Shown: positions 45,332 to 54,471, counted from the stretch's first letter. The stretch: 64,000 nt of DNA from Aquicoccus porphyridii (GCF_008369105.1 NZ_VINQ01000016.1:38400-102399), one strand, 5' to 3'. Notes: generated from the letters alone by a model not told the origin. Translations and numbers: made by a program.

Positions 45332-46400
45332 AAAGCGCCCCCAGCCCAGCCGGGTGTTCGCCTATCTCACGCCGGTCCTGGCTGTCATCATCACCATGAT
45401 CGCGGGCGGAATGCTTTTTGCCGCGCTGGGCAAGAACCCGGTCGAGGCGATCCGCACCATCTTCTGGGATCCGCTCTTTGGCGAGTTTGCTTTCTATTAT
45501 CGCCCGCAATTGCTGGTCAAAGGCGGGCCGCTCATCCTCATCGCCATCGGGCTTTCGCTGGGCTTTCGCGCCGGTATCTGGAACATCGGCGCCGAGGGGC
45601 AATATATCGTGGGCGCGCTGTGCGGCGCGGCGGTGGCGCTGGCCTTCTACCCGCTCGAGGCGTGGTATATCTTCCCGCTGATGATCCTCGCGGGCGCGTT
45701 GGGCGGGATGCTCTGGGCGATGGTCCCGGCACTTCTCAAGGTAAAGTTCGGCACCAATGAAATCCTCGTTTCGCTGATGCTGGTCTACGTGGCCGAGAAC
45801 CTGCTGGCCGCGATGGCGCTGGGGCGCATGAAAAACCCCGAAGGCCACGGGTTTCCCGGGTCGCGCAACCTCAAGGATTACCCCTCTGCCTTCAATGACG
45901 AGATCATCACCGGATCGGGCATGCATTGGGGGGTACTCACCGCCTTTCTGGCCGTGATCTTCGCCTATGTTCTGCTCAACCGGCACATGCTCGGCTTTTC
46001 CATCCGCCTCACCGGAGAGGCGCCGCGCGCCGCGCGGTTTTCCGGCGTCAACCCGACCCGGATCATCCTTTTCTGCCTTGGCATTTCCGGCCTGATGGCG
46101 GGCCTTGCGGGCATGTTCGAGGTCTCGGGCCCCTCGGGCCAGGTCAGCATCGACTTCAACGTGGGTTACGGGTTTACCGCCATTATCGTCGCCTTTCTCG
46201 GACGGCTGCACCCGGTCGGCATCCTGCTGGCGGGCCTGTTGATGGCGCTCACCTATATCGGCGGCGAGATCGCGCAGGGCAATCTCGGCCTGCCCTCGGC
46301 CGCGATCCAGCTTTTCCAGGGGATGCTGCTCTTCTTCCTGCTGGCGGTGGATCTCTTGACCAATTACCGCATCCGCTTTGTCAGACGCGAGGCCGCATGA
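45318..46400 (+). CDS. BMP-type ABC importer, permease 1
   Basis: A 360-residue BPD_transp_2-family permease with about eight to ten helices. Signatures are GLSLGFRAGIWNIGAEGQYI near residue 90 and GVNPTRIILFCLGISGLMAGLAG in the C-terminal half. It forms the membrane channel with permease 2. Start at 45318 (MLRLEKRPQ), overlapping the ATPase gene by 14 bases; its end overlaps permease 2 by four bases. Confidence 0.93.
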   Translation: MLRLEKRPQPSRVFAYLTPVLAVIITMIAGGMLFAALGKNPVEAIRTIFWDPLFGEFAFYYRPQLLVKGGPLILIAIGLSLGFRAGIWNIGAEGQYIVGALCGAAVALAFYPLEAWYIFPLMILAGALGGMLWAMVPALLKVKFGTNEILVSLMLVYVAENLLAAMALGRMKNPEGHGFPGSRNLKDYPSAFNDEIITGSGMHWGVLTAFLAVIFAYVLLNRHMLGFSIRLTGEAPRAARFSGVNPTRIILFCLGISGLMAGLAGMFEVSGPSGQVSIDFNVGYGFTAIIVAFLGRLHPVGILLAGLLMALTYIGGEIAQGNLGLPSAAIQLFQGMLLFFLLAVDLLTNYRIRFVRREAA

Positions 46401-47320
46401 TGGACCTGTCCTCGATCACACCGGCCCTGCTGCTGGCCTCGCTCATGGTGGCAGCCACGCCGATCCTGCTCGCCGGGATCGGAGAGCTGGTCGTCGAACG
46501 TGCGGGGGTTCTCAACCTCGGGGTCGAGGGGATGATGATCACCGGCGCGATCTGCGGTTTCGCCGTCACCATCGAAACCGGCTCGCCGCTCATGGGCTTT
46601 GTCGCGGCGGCGGCGGGGGGCGCCGGGCTGGCACTGCTCTTCGGGGCACTCACCCAGGTCGCGCTGGCCAACCAGGTGGCTTCGGGCCTTGCGCTCACGC
46701 TTTTCGGGCTGGGGCTGTCATCGCTTCTGGGACAGGATTACGTGGGCCTCAAACCGGTCCAGACCCCGGCCTTCAAGATCCCGCTCCTGTCGGACATCCC
46801 GTTCCTGGGGCGCGTTCTCTTTTCCCATGACCTGATGGTCTATTTCGGGCTCGGGCTGGTGGCCGCGGTCTGGGCGCTCCTGAAATACTCCCGCGCCGGG
46901 CTGATCCTGCGCGCGGTGGGCGAAAACCACGACGCCGCCCATGCGCTCGGCTACAAGGTGGTGCGCATCCGCATCCTCGCCATCATGTTCGGCGGCGCCT
47001 GCGCCGGGCTGGGCGGCGCCTATATCAGCCTCATCCGCGTGCCCCAATGGACCGAGGGCATGACCTCGGGCGCCGGCTGGATCGCGCTCGCACTCGTCGT
47101 CTTTGCAAGCTGGAAACCGGGCCGCGTGTTGCTCGGTGCCTGGCTTTTCGGCGGAGTCACCGTGCTGCAACTCAATTTACAGGCCGCAGGGCTTGCCATT
47201 CCGGTCGAATATCTGTCCATGTCACCCTATCTGATCACCATCCTCGTGCTGGTCATCATGTCAGCGGACAAAAGCCGCGCACCCGCGTCTCTTGGCCGTA
47301 TCTTCCACGCCTCGGGCTGA
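46397..47320 (+). CDS. BMP-type ABC importer, permease 2
   Basis: A 307-residue permease of the same family. The signature is VVERAGVLNLGVEGMMITGA near the N-terminus and RILAIMFGGACAGLGGAYIS in the C-terminal half. Start at 46397 (ATGA overlap with permease 1). Together with permease 1 and the double ATPase it makes a complete inner-membrane importer. Confidence 0.93.
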   Translation: MMDLSSITPALLLASLMVAATPILLAGIGELVVERAGVLNLGVEGMMITGAICGFAVTIETGSPLMGFVAAAAGGAGLALLFGALTQVALANQVASGLALTLFGLGLSSLLGQDYVGLKPVQTPAFKIPLLSDIPFLGRVLFSHDLMVYFGLGLVAAVWALLKYSRAGLILRAVGENHDAAHALGYKVVRIRILAIMFGGACAGLGGAYISLIRVPQWTEGMTSGAGWIALALVVFASWKPGRVLLGAWLFGGVTVLQLNLQAAGLAIPVEYLSMSPYLITILVLVIMSADKSRAPASLGRIFHASG

Positions 47321-47366
47321 TCGGTCCGGGGATGCTGCCAACTCGAACCAAGAGGGAGTCACAATC

Positions 47367-48440
47367 ATGAAACTCACGCATATCCTTGCCAGTGCCGCCA
47401 TGGCGCTTGGCCTTGCCACCACCGCGGTGGCACAGGACAAGACCAAGGTCGGCTTTATCTATGTCGGCCCCGTCGGCGACGGCGGCTGGACCTATGAACA
47501 CGACCAGGCCCGCAAGGCCGTGGTCGAGCATTTCGGCGACAAGGTCGAAACCGTCTACCAGGAAAGCGTGCCCGAAGGCGCCGACGCCGAACGCGCGATC
47601 ACCCAGATGGCGCTGCAAGGCGCCGACCTGATCTTCACCACCTCGTTCGGCTACATGGACGCCACCATCAACGTGGCCAAGAAGTTCCCCGATGTGAAAT
47701 TCGAACATGCCACCGGCTACAAGACCGCTGAAAACGTCTCGGTCTATTCCGCCCGTTTCTACGAAGGGCGCGCCATCCAGGGCCATATCGCCGGCAGCAT
47801 GACGCAATCGAACATCATCGGCTATATCGCCTCCTTCCCGATCCCCGAGGTCATCCGCGGCATCAACTCGGCCTATATCCACGCCAAGAAGGTCAACCCC
47901 GATGTCGAGTTCAAGATCATCTGGGCCTATACATGGTTCGACCCGGCGAAAGAGGCCGACGCGGCCAAGGTGCTGATCGAACAGGGCGCTGACGTGATCC
48001 TGCAACACACCGACTCGACCGCACCGCTCGCCGCCGCACAGAACGCGGGCAACGTGATCGGCTTCGGACAGGCATCCGACATGGCCGAATACAAACCCAG
48101 CCCGCGGGTATCTTCGATCATCGACAACTGGGCGCCCTACTACATCGACCGGGTGCAGGCGCTGATGGACGGCACCTGGGAAACCAAGGACACGTGGGAT
48201 GGCATCGGCCCCGGCATGGTCGGCATCGGCGAGATCACCGACGTGGTTCCGGAAGATGTGAAGGCCGAGGCGCTGGCGCTGAAAGAGACGATCGCGAACG
48301 GCGAATACCACCCCTTCACCGGCCCGCTGAACAAGCAGGACGGCACGCCCTGGCTCGCCGAAGGCGAAGTGGCCGATGACGGCACGCTGCTGGGCATGAA
48401 TTTCTATGTCGAAGGCCTGACCGGCGAAATCCCGCAGTAA
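47367..48440 (+). CDS. BMP-family substrate-binding protein
   Basis: A 357-residue periplasmic binding protein of the BMP (Med/PnrA) family, with a cleavable signal peptide (MKLTHILASAAMALGLATTAVAQ). Family features are KVGFIYVGPVGDGGWTYEHD near residue 27 and IFTTSFGYMDATINVAKKFP near 90. Members of this family bind nucleosides, which is the best guess for this importer; autoinducer and other substrates are known for relatives. Start at 47367 after AGAGGGAG. It is expressed from the same operon as the three genes before it and ends at a strong terminator. Confidence 0.93.
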   Translation: MKLTHILASAAMALGLATTAVAQDKTKVGFIYVGPVGDGGWTYEHDQARKAVVEHFGDKVETVYQESVPEGADAERAITQMALQGADLIFTTSFGYMDATINVAKKFPDVKFEHATGYKTAENVSVYSARFYEGRAIQGHIAGSMTQSNIIGYIASFPIPEVIRGINSAYIHAKKVNPDVEFKIIWAYTWFDPAKEADAAKVLIEQGADVILQHTDSTAPLAAAQNAGNVIGFGQASDMAEYKPSPRVSSIIDNWAPYYIDRVQALMDGTWETKDTWDGIGPGMVGIGEITDVVPEDVKAEALALKETIANGEYHPFTGPLNKQDGTPWLAEGEVADDGTLLGMNFYVEGLTGEIPQ

Positions 48441-48464
48441 GCGATCTTTCTGCAAAGAATATGG

Positions 48465-48495
48465 AAAAGGCCCCGCCGTCGCGCGGGGCCTTTTT
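48465..48495 (+). terminator. intrinsic terminator of the BMP importer operon
   Basis: AAAAGGCCCCGC and GCGGGGCCTTTT form a stem with a six-base loop, ending in five T residues. It begins about 25 bases after the binding-protein stop. Confidence 0.92.
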
Positions 48496-48623
48496 CTTGG
48501 CGGTGACCGGGCTGTGAAACCGCACAGGTCCATCCCCCCGCGAAATGGCCAGCTCAATCCCAAGTGAGCGCAGCGCCTTTGCACTTTGGCCGCCGGAGCA
48601 TCAGGGGACGCAGTATAGCCACC

Positions 48624-48803
48624 TTACGATGAAGGGATCACAGCCTCGAAATGCCTTATTGCTTTCTCGAACTTGTCACGGCACCCGCTGTTGCAGAAGC
48701 CTACGACATGTCCGTGGTAAACCGTGAGCGAGTCCGCCGAGACAGGCTTCCCCGACCAGGGGCATGTCGTATTGATACAATCTTCGATGTTCAGTTCGCT
48801 CAT
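48624..48803 (-). CDS. 59-residue cysteine-rich (YHS/TRASH-like) protein
   Basis: A short gene read from ATG 48803 with a strong ribosome-binding site (GGCAGGAGG about 10 bases upstream). Its 59 residues include TTCPWSGKPVSADSLTVYHG and VVGFCNSGCRDKFEKAIRHF. The Cys-Pro...Gly-Lys-Pro turn followed by Phe-Cys-x-x-x-Cys and Lys-Phe matches the layout of YHS/TRASH metal-binding domains. It may bind a metal such as zinc or copper, or act as a small redox protein. It is too short for standard ORF cut-offs and easy to miss. Confidence 0.75.
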   Translation of the reverse strand: MSELNIEDCINTTCPWSGKPVSADSLTVYHGHVVGFCNSGCRDKFEKAIRHFEAVIPSS

Positions 48804-48979
48804 TTTGTCAGCCCTCCTGCCATGACATCAAAACGGTTGGACGAGTTACTAACTTACGGCACCCACAATCCACAACGCGGTCGATGCCTGAAGAGGGCAG
48901 GACCGTATCACAAGCCCAAGATCCTGCGCCAATCCGTCAAATACCCGGAAAGCCCCGCAAGGCCGCCCATCTTCACCAT

Positions 48980-49438
48980 CTAGTCCCCGAGGTGGAACCC
49001 CTGGAATTCCTTCACGGTCGACAGGCTCAGAAGCGTCTTCATCTGGGTGACCGAGGGGATTTCCGACAGCCGGTCACGATAGAGCTTTTCATAATCCTCG
49101 GTCGAGCGGGCGGCGACGCGGATCAGGTAATCGAACTCGCCCGAGATCAGGTGACATTCCAGAACCTCGTCCATCTCGCGGATCGCCGCCTCGAACGCAC
49201 GGATGTTTTCCTTGCGCTGGGATTCGAGCTTGATCTCGATGAAGACCTGGAACTCCAGCCCCACCGCGCGCCGGTTGAGCCGTGCGGCGTAGTGCGAAAT
49301 CTTGCCGTCGCCTTCGAGGTTCTTGACCCGCCGGTGACAGGCCGAGAGCGACAGCCCGACACGCTCGGACAACCGTGCCATCGAGATTTGCCCGTCACGC
49401 TGCAATATGGAAAGTATCTTCCTATCAATCCGATCCAT
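48980..49438 (-). CDS. Lrp/AsnC-family transcriptional regulator
   Basis: A 152-residue regulator. The N-terminal winged helix-turn-helix is DRKILSILQRDGQISMARLS with SLSACHRRVKNLE. The C-terminal RAM/ligand domain is seen in VFIEIKLESQRKENIRAFEA and HLISGEFDYLIRVAARSTED. Such proteins form octamers and respond to amino acids. It is divergent from the universal stress gene and an amino-acid symporter, so it probably controls one or both of them. Start at MDRIDRKIL (49438); the region upstream is AT-rich. Confidence 0.93.
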   Translation of the reverse strand: MDRIDRKILSILQRDGQISMARLSERVGLSLSACHRRVKNLEGDGKISHYAARLNRRAVGLEFQVFIEIKLESQRKENIRAFEAAIREMDEVLECHLISGEFDYLIRVAARSTEDYEKLYRDRLSEIPSVTQMKTLLSLSTVKEFQGFHLGD

Positions 49439-49476
49439 CGTAAATTTTTCCCAATTTCCGACATATATTCGATTAT

Positions 49477-49505
49477 CTTGCAAAATTTTTCGACTATTGC
49501 GCAAG
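49477..49505. promoter_or_regulatory. candidate Lrp-type operator
   Basis: In the AT-rich gap between the regulator and the stress-protein gene, CTTGC and GCAAG form an inverted repeat around 19 AT-rich bases (AAAATTTTT...). Lrp-family sites are often loose, AT-rich inverted repeats upstream of their own gene. It is an eye-made prediction. Confidence 0.3.
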
Positions 49506-49595
49506 CTTAGGATTTTTTCTCTCGCCGACCCGTCTAGTCTGAACCTGCGTCAAAACGGCGCATGCAACCCCAGGAAACCCTCGAAGGAGGATAAG

Positions 49596-50030
49596 ATGAG
49601 CAATATCTTCGTCGTCGGCTACGACGACAGCGATACGGCGCGCCGGGCGCTCGATTTCGCAGTATCCCGGGCCAAGGCCCAGGGCGGCGAGATCATCGTC
49701 GCGCATGTTCTGGAATGGTCGCCCTATTCCTTTCTGTCGCCGACAGAACTGGAAGAGCGTCACAAACGTCGCCAGCAAGAGCTCGAACGCGCCGAAAGCG
49801 CGATTCTCGCACCGGTCCTCAAAGATCTGGAAAAGAGCGGCGTCAAAGCCACCGGCGCGATGCGCTATGGTCAGATCGCCGACACGATCTGCGCCATCGC
49901 ACGCGACGAAAAGGCCGATCAGATCATCGTCGGTCGCCATGGCGAAGGCGGGTTGGCACAGCGGGTCTTCGGTTCGGTCGCGGGCACGTTGACCCAGATC
50001 GCACCGGTGCCCTGCACCATCGTGCCATAA
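49596..50030 (+). CDS. universal stress protein (UspA family)
   Basis: A 144-residue UspA-domain protein. The N-terminal strand is NIFVVGYDDSDTARRALDFA. The ATP-binding motif G-x2-G-x9-G-S/T is present in VGRHGEGGLAQRVFGSVAGT. Usp proteins promote survival under starvation or stress. It has a strong ribosome-binding site (GAAGGAGG) and is followed 24 bases later by the symporter, so the two form an operon divergent from the Lrp-type regulator. Confidence 0.92.
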   Translation: MSNIFVVGYDDSDTARRALDFAVSRAKAQGGEIIVAHVLEWSPYSFLSPTELEERHKRRQQELERAESAILAPVLKDLEKSGVKATGAMRYGQIADTICAIARDEKADQIIVGRHGEGGLAQRVFGSVAGTLTQIAPVPCTIVP

Positions 50031-50054
50031 TCAAGCTCAACAGGGACAGAAACC

Positions 50055-51599
50055 ATGATAACCAAGCTCACCCGCGCCACTTTCGGCGCCTTGGCCTTTA
50101 CCGGTCTCGCCGCGCCAGCCGCGGCACAATCCATCGACGAGACGGTCAACCAAATCTTTTCCGACTCCACCGGCTGGTTCGTCAATCTCATCTTCTCCAA
50201 CTTCCCCGGCACGTCCTTTCCATGGATCGTGGGCTGGCTGGTGATCGGTGCGACGGTCTTCACGCTCTATTTCGGCTTTATCCAGTTCCGCGTGATCCGC
50301 CACTCCATCGCCCTGGTCAAAGGCGACTATTCCGATCCCAAGAATGCCGGTGAGGTCAGCCACTTCCAGGCGCTGGCCACGGCGCTTTCGGGCACGGTCG
50401 GGCTCGGCAATATCGCCGGTGTGGCGGTTGCCATCGGCATCGGCGGGCCGGGGGCCACGTTCTGGATGATCCTTGCCGGTCTGATGGGCATGGCCTCGAA
50501 ATTCACCGAATGTACGCTCGGTGTGAAATACCGCAATGAATATGCCGACGGGCGCGTTTCCGGCGGGCCGATGTATTACCTGACCAAGGGGTTCGCCGAA
50601 CGCGGGCTGCCGGGGGGCAAGGTGCTCGCCGTGCTGTTCTCGATCTTCTGTATCCTCGGCGCGCTCGGTGGCGGCAACATGTTCCAGGCCAACCAGGCAC
50701 ATCAGCAGATCACCGGCGTGGTCGGGCAATATCCCGGCTGGATCACCGGCTTTGTCTTTGCCGGTCTCGTCTTCGCCGTGATCATCGGCGGGATCAAGTC
50801 GATCGCCAAGGTCACGGAAAAGGTCGTGCCGTTCATGGGCGTCCTCTACGTGGGCACCGCGCTCATCATCATCGCGATGAACTATCACCTGATCGGCTGG
50901 GCCTTCGGCCAGATCTTTGCCGGCGCCTTCACCGGGCTCGGTGTCGCGGGCGGCATGGTCGGCGCGCTGATCCAGGGCTTCAAGCGGGCGGCCTTCTCGA
51001 ACGAGGCTGGCGTCGGCTCGGCGGCAATCGCCCACTCGGCGGTCCGGACCAACGAGCCGATCACCGAAGGGTTCGTCTCGCTCCTGGAACCGTTCATCGA
51101 CACGGTGGTGGTCTGCACCATGACCGCGCTGGTGATCATCATCACCCAGCAACTGGTGACCGACCCCGCAACCGGGCTTTACCTGCTCAACGAGGCGGGC
51201 ACCTCCGTGCGCACCATCGGCGATACCTCGGGCGTGGGCCTGACCTCGGCCGCCTTCGGAAGCGCGATCAGCTGGTTCCCCTACGTGCTGGCACTTGCGG
51301 TGGTGCTCTTCGCCTTCTCGACGATGATCACCTGGTCCTATTACGGCCTCAAGGCCTGGACCTACCTCTTCGGCGAGGGCGACACCAAGGAACTGGTGTT
51401 CAAGGTGATCTTCTGCATCTTCGTGGTGATCGGCGCGGCGGCACAGCTTGGCCCGGTGATCGACTTCTCGGACGCGGCAATCTTTGCCATGGCGGTGGTC
51501 AACATCATCGGCCTCTACTTCCTGATGCCGATCGTCAAGCGCGAGCTCGACAGCTATCTCGGCCGGTTGAAATCGGGCGAGATCAAGAAGTTCCAGTAG
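50055..51599 (+). CDS. alanine/glycine:cation symporter (AgcS family)
   Basis: A 514-residue membrane transporter of the AgcS family, which takes up alanine or glycine with Na+ or H+. Characteristic parts are SHFQALATALSGTVGLGNIA and GGPGATFWMILAGLMGMASK, then KFTECTLGVKYR. An extended N-terminus (TGLAAPAAAQS) looks like a signal peptide before the first helix. Co-transcribed with usp and divergent from an Lrp-type regulator, it is a natural target of amino-acid-dependent control. Confidence 0.94.
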   Translation: MITKLTRATFGALAFTGLAAPAAAQSIDETVNQIFSDSTGWFVNLIFSNFPGTSFPWIVGWLVIGATVFTLYFGFIQFRVIRHSIALVKGDYSDPKNAGEVSHFQALATALSGTVGLGNIAGVAVAIGIGGPGATFWMILAGLMGMASKFTECTLGVKYRNEYADGRVSGGPMYYLTKGFAERGLPGGKVLAVLFSIFCILGALGGGNMFQANQAHQQITGVVGQYPGWITGFVFAGLVFAVIIGGIKSIAKVTEKVVPFMGVLYVGTALIIIAMNYHLIGWAFGQIFAGAFTGLGVAGGMVGALIQGFKRAAFSNEAGVGSAAIAHSAVRTNEPITEGFVSLLEPFIDTVVVCTMTALVIIITQQLVTDPATGLYLLNEAGTSVRTIGDTSGVGLTSAAFGSAISWFPYVLALAVVLFAFSTMITWSYYGLKAWTYLFGEGDTKELVFKVIFCIFVVIGAAAQLGPVIDFSDAAIFAMAVVNIIGLYFLMPIVKRELDSYLGRLKSGEIKKFQ

Positions 51600-51630
51600 C
51601 CCGCCCGACCGGGCAACACGAAGCGATCGA

Positions 51631-51658
51631 AAGGGGCCGGCCCATACCGGCCCCTTTC
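51631..51658 (+). terminator. terminator-like hairpin after the AgcS gene
   Basis: AAAGGGGCCGG and CCGGCCCCTTT form a perfect 11-bp stem around CCCATA, followed by TCCCTTTGG. The T tract is interrupted, but the stem is strong and correctly placed. Confidence 0.75.
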
Positions 51659-51704
51659 CCTTTGGCCCCTTTCTCAACGCCGCCATTCGTGGCAGGTTGA
51701 GGGC

Positions 51705-52649
51705 ATGAAAACACTCGCCTCATCCGACGGAACCCCGATCTCCCGCTTTGCCTTCGGCACGATGCAGTTCGGCGGCGCGGCGGATGAGCGCGCCTCGGCC
51801 GCCATGTTCCGGGCCGCGATCGCTGCCGGGATCAACCATTTCGACACCGCGCATATCTATACCAACGGAAATTCCGAAAAGATCCTCGCCCCGCTTGTCA
51901 AACCGCTGCGCGCGGGCCTCGTGATCGCGACCAAGGTGGGCTATGCCGACGGCACGCCCCCCGCGAAACTGCGCAGCGATTTCGAGGTGTCGCTGGCCCG
52001 GCTCGGGATCGAGACGGTCGACATCCTCTATCTGCACCGCCACGATGCCCAAACCCCGCTCGAAGATCAGCTCGAAATGCTGGCCCGGCTCAAGGACGAG
52101 GGCAAGATCCGCTATGTCGGCCTGTCGAACTTTGCCGCATGGCAGGTCATGAAGGCCGATGCGATCCTGCGCACGATGGGGCACCGCGTCGATATCGTCC
52201 AGCCGATGTATAACCTCGTCAAACGCCAGGCCGAGGTCGAGATCCTGCCGATGTGCGCGGCCGAGGGCATCGCCTGCGCACCCTATTCGCCGCTGGGCGG
52301 TGGGCTTCTGACCGGCAAATACGCCGACCCGGACGAAAAACCGGCCAAGGGGCGGCTGACCGAAGACCGGCGCTATGCCGCGCGCTACGCCCCCGAATTC
52401 ATGCACACCGCCGCGCGCGAGCTGCGCGAGATCGCCGAAGAGATCGGCGCGCATCCCGCCACGCTCGCCGCCGCGTGGGTCGCGCGCCACCCGGCCGCGC
52501 CCATGCCGATCCTGTCGGCGCGCTCGCCCGATCAGCTTGCCCCCTCACTCGCCGCCATCGCGTTCGAGATGGATGATGCCCTTTATGCGCGGCTTTCGGC
52601 GCTCGCCCCCGCGCCGCCCCCCGCAACCGACCGGATCGAGGAAACATGA
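51705..52649 (+). CDS. aldo/keto reductase
   Basis: A 314-residue AKR-type NADPH oxidoreductase. The catalytic Asp and Tyr lie in NHFDTAHIYTNGNSE, the Lys in VIATKVGYADG and the His in LYLHRHDAQTP. GLSNFAAWQV and ACAPYSPLGGGLLTGKY are also typical. The substrate is unknown; relatives reduce sugars, aldehydes or ketones. Its last bases overlap the start of the oxidase gene by four (ATGA), so they are co-transcribed. Confidence 0.9.
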   Translation: MKTLASSDGTPISRFAFGTMQFGGAADERASAAMFRAAIAAGINHFDTAHIYTNGNSEKILAPLVKPLRAGLVIATKVGYADGTPPAKLRSDFEVSLARLGIETVDILYLHRHDAQTPLEDQLEMLARLKDEGKIRYVGLSNFAAWQVMKADAILRTMGHRVDIVQPMYNLVKRQAEVEILPMCAAEGIACAPYSPLGGGLLTGKYADPDEKPAKGRLTEDRRYAARYAPEFMHTAARELREIAEEIGAHPATLAAAWVARHPAAPMPILSARSPDQLAPSLAAIAFEMDDALYARLSALAPAPPPATDRIEET

Positions 52650-53725
52650 GCGATATTCTTATCATCGGTGGCGGCATCGCGGGTCTTTCCGCCGGTGCCC
52701 AGCTTGCCCCGCATATGAATGTCACCGTGATCGAGGCCGAAGAGGCGCTGGCCTTTCACGCCTCGGGCCGCTCGGCCGCGCTCTTCGAGCCGCATTACGG
52801 CCCGCCCACCACCGTGCAGCTCAGCCTTGCCAGTTCCGATTTCTACATCGGCGGCGACATGCGCTATTGCCGCCCGCGCGGTGTGCTCTTCCTCGCCCGC
52901 GCCGATGAACGCGCGGCGTTCGAAAAGGATTGCGCGGTGATGGATCTCGACGAGATCACCGTCGATCAGGCCCGCGCGCTGGTGCCCATCGTCAACCCCG
53001 ACACGGTCGCCTTTGCCGCCCATGCCGACCGCGCGCATGACATCGACACCGACCTGCTGATCCAGGACTGCGCCCGCGAGATCAGGACCAATGGCGGCGC
53101 GATCCACCTCAAATCGCGCATCGCCGCCATCACCCGCCACGGCGAGACATGGCAGGTCACGACCGAAACCGGCGAGACCCATTCCGCGCCGCTCCTGCTC
53201 AACGCCGCCGGGCCATGGGCGGGCCAGGTGGCCGAGATGGCCGGGCTCTCGCCCATCGGCTTCACCCCCTGCCGCCGCTCTATGGCGCGCATCCCGGCGC
53301 CGGGCGGGCATGACGTTTCGGACTGGCCGATGTTCTTTGGCACGGACGAGCGCTGGTATGCCAAGCCCGACGCGGGCCAGCTCATCGTCTCGCCCTCCGA
53401 GGAGGAACCGAGCACCCCGCATGACGCATGGGCCGACGACATGGTGCTGGCCGAAGGCTTGGCGCGTTACGAGGAAATGGTGAGCGAACCCGTCACCCGC
53501 GTCACCGCCAACTGGGCCGGGCTGCGCACCTTTTCCCCCGATCGCAAGATGGTGCTGGGCCAGTCGCCGGAGCACCCGGCCTTCTTCTGGTCCGCCGGTC
53601 AGGGCGGTTACGGCTTCCAGACCGCTCCGGCGGTGAGCCAGTTGGTGGCCGACCTGATCCTCGGGCGCACGCCCGCGCTCGACGCCGACCTTGTCGCCGC
53701 GCTCTCCCCGGCGCGTTTCGCCTGA
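52646..53725 (+). CDS. FAD-dependent oxidoreductase (DadA/glycine oxidase-like)
   Basis: A 359-residue DAO-family flavoenzyme. The N-terminal FAD motif is DILIIGGGIAGLSAGAQL. The C-terminal motif is FSPDRKMVLGQSPEHPAFFW, then GQGGYGFQTAPAVSQLVADL. It probably oxidises a D-amino acid, glycine or a related secondary amine. It follows an aldo/keto reductase with an ATGA overlap. Confidence 0.88.
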   Translation: MSDILIIGGGIAGLSAGAQLAPHMNVTVIEAEEALAFHASGRSAALFEPHYGPPTTVQLSLASSDFYIGGDMRYCRPRGVLFLARADERAAFEKDCAVMDLDEITVDQARALVPIVNPDTVAFAAHADRAHDIDTDLLIQDCAREIRTNGGAIHLKSRIAAITRHGETWQVTTETGETHSAPLLLNAAGPWAGQVAEMAGLSPIGFTPCRRSMARIPAPGGHDVSDWPMFFGTDERWYAKPDAGQLIVSPSEEEPSTPHDAWADDMVLAEGLARYEEMVSEPVTRVTANWAGLRTFSPDRKMVLGQSPEHPAFFWSAGQGGYGFQTAPAVSQLVADLILGRTPALDADLVAALSPARFA

Positions 53726-53743
53726 GGCAAGTATCGGATTTTT

Positions 53744-53765
53744 GAGTATTTTTCCCAAGAAAGAG
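53744..53765 (+). repeat. dispersed intergenic 22-base repeat, copy 3
   Basis: This copy begins GAGTATTTTT and ends CCCAAGAAAGAG and is identical to 33861-33882. It fills the gap directly before the DUF938 gene; its purine-rich end (AAGAAAGAGA) lies about 12 bases before that gene's ATG. Confidence 0.65.
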
Positions 53766-53777
53766 ACAGATGCGCCC

Positions 53778-54437
53778 ATGCCCCGCCGCCTGACCCTGCC
53801 CGACAGCGCCGCCATCGCCAATGCCGCCGAAGGGGCCAAGCTCGCGGCGCCCTCGGCCGCGCGCAATGCCGATGCGATCTGCGCCGTGCTGGCCGATATC
53901 GCCCCCGGGGCGGGCCGCGCGCTCGAACTCGCAAGCGGCACCGGGCAGCATGCCGTCGCACTGGCGCGGGCGCTGCCGGGGCTCGCGTGGCAACCCTCCG
54001 AGATCGACCCCGCCCGCCGCGCCAGTATCGACGCCTACATGGCCGAGGCGCGCTTGCCCAACCTCGCCCCCGCCATCGACCTTGACGCCACCACGCCCGG
54101 CTGGGCGGCGGCGCAGGCCGGGCAGGATCTGATCGTCGTGGTGAATCTCCTGCACCTCGTCTCAGAACCCGAGGCGCGGGTGCTGATCACCGAGGCCGCA
54201 AAGGCGCTGGCCCCCGGCGGCATGTTCGCGATCTACGGCCCCTTCCTGCGCGATGGCGAGGCCACGTCAGAGGGCGACGCGCGGTTTCATGCCTCGCTCA
54301 CCACCCAGGACCCCGAGATCGGATACAAGGATGACTGGGACGTGATCGACTGGCTTCAGGGCGCGTGGCTCGACATGGCGCATGTGGTCGAGATGCCCGC
54401 CAACAACCTGCTCCTGGCCGCGCGCAAACCGGGATGA
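53778..54437 (+). CDS. DUF938 SAM-dependent methyltransferase-like protein
   Basis: A 219-residue protein of the DUF938 family. It has a Rossmann-type methyltransferase core with the SAM-binding glycine loop ALELASGTGQHAVALARALP, then LIVVVNLLHLVSEPEARVLI, and the family tail TQDPEIGYKDDWDVIDWL. The substrate is unknown. The ATG at 53778 is used. The dispersed repeat at 53744-53765 separates it from the previous gene. Confidence 0.88.
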   Translation: MPRRLTLPDSAAIANAAEGAKLAAPSAARNADAICAVLADIAPGAGRALELASGTGQHAVALARALPGLAWQPSEIDPARRASIDAYMAEARLPNLAPAIDLDATTPGWAAAQAGQDLIVVVNLLHLVSEPEARVLITEAAKALAPGGMFAIYGPFLRDGEATSEGDARFHASLTTQDPEIGYKDDWDVIDWLQGAWLDMAHVVEMPANNLLLAARKPG

Positions 54438-54471
54438 CCCGCGCCGCGTTCCGTCACGGAAGACCCGCCAC

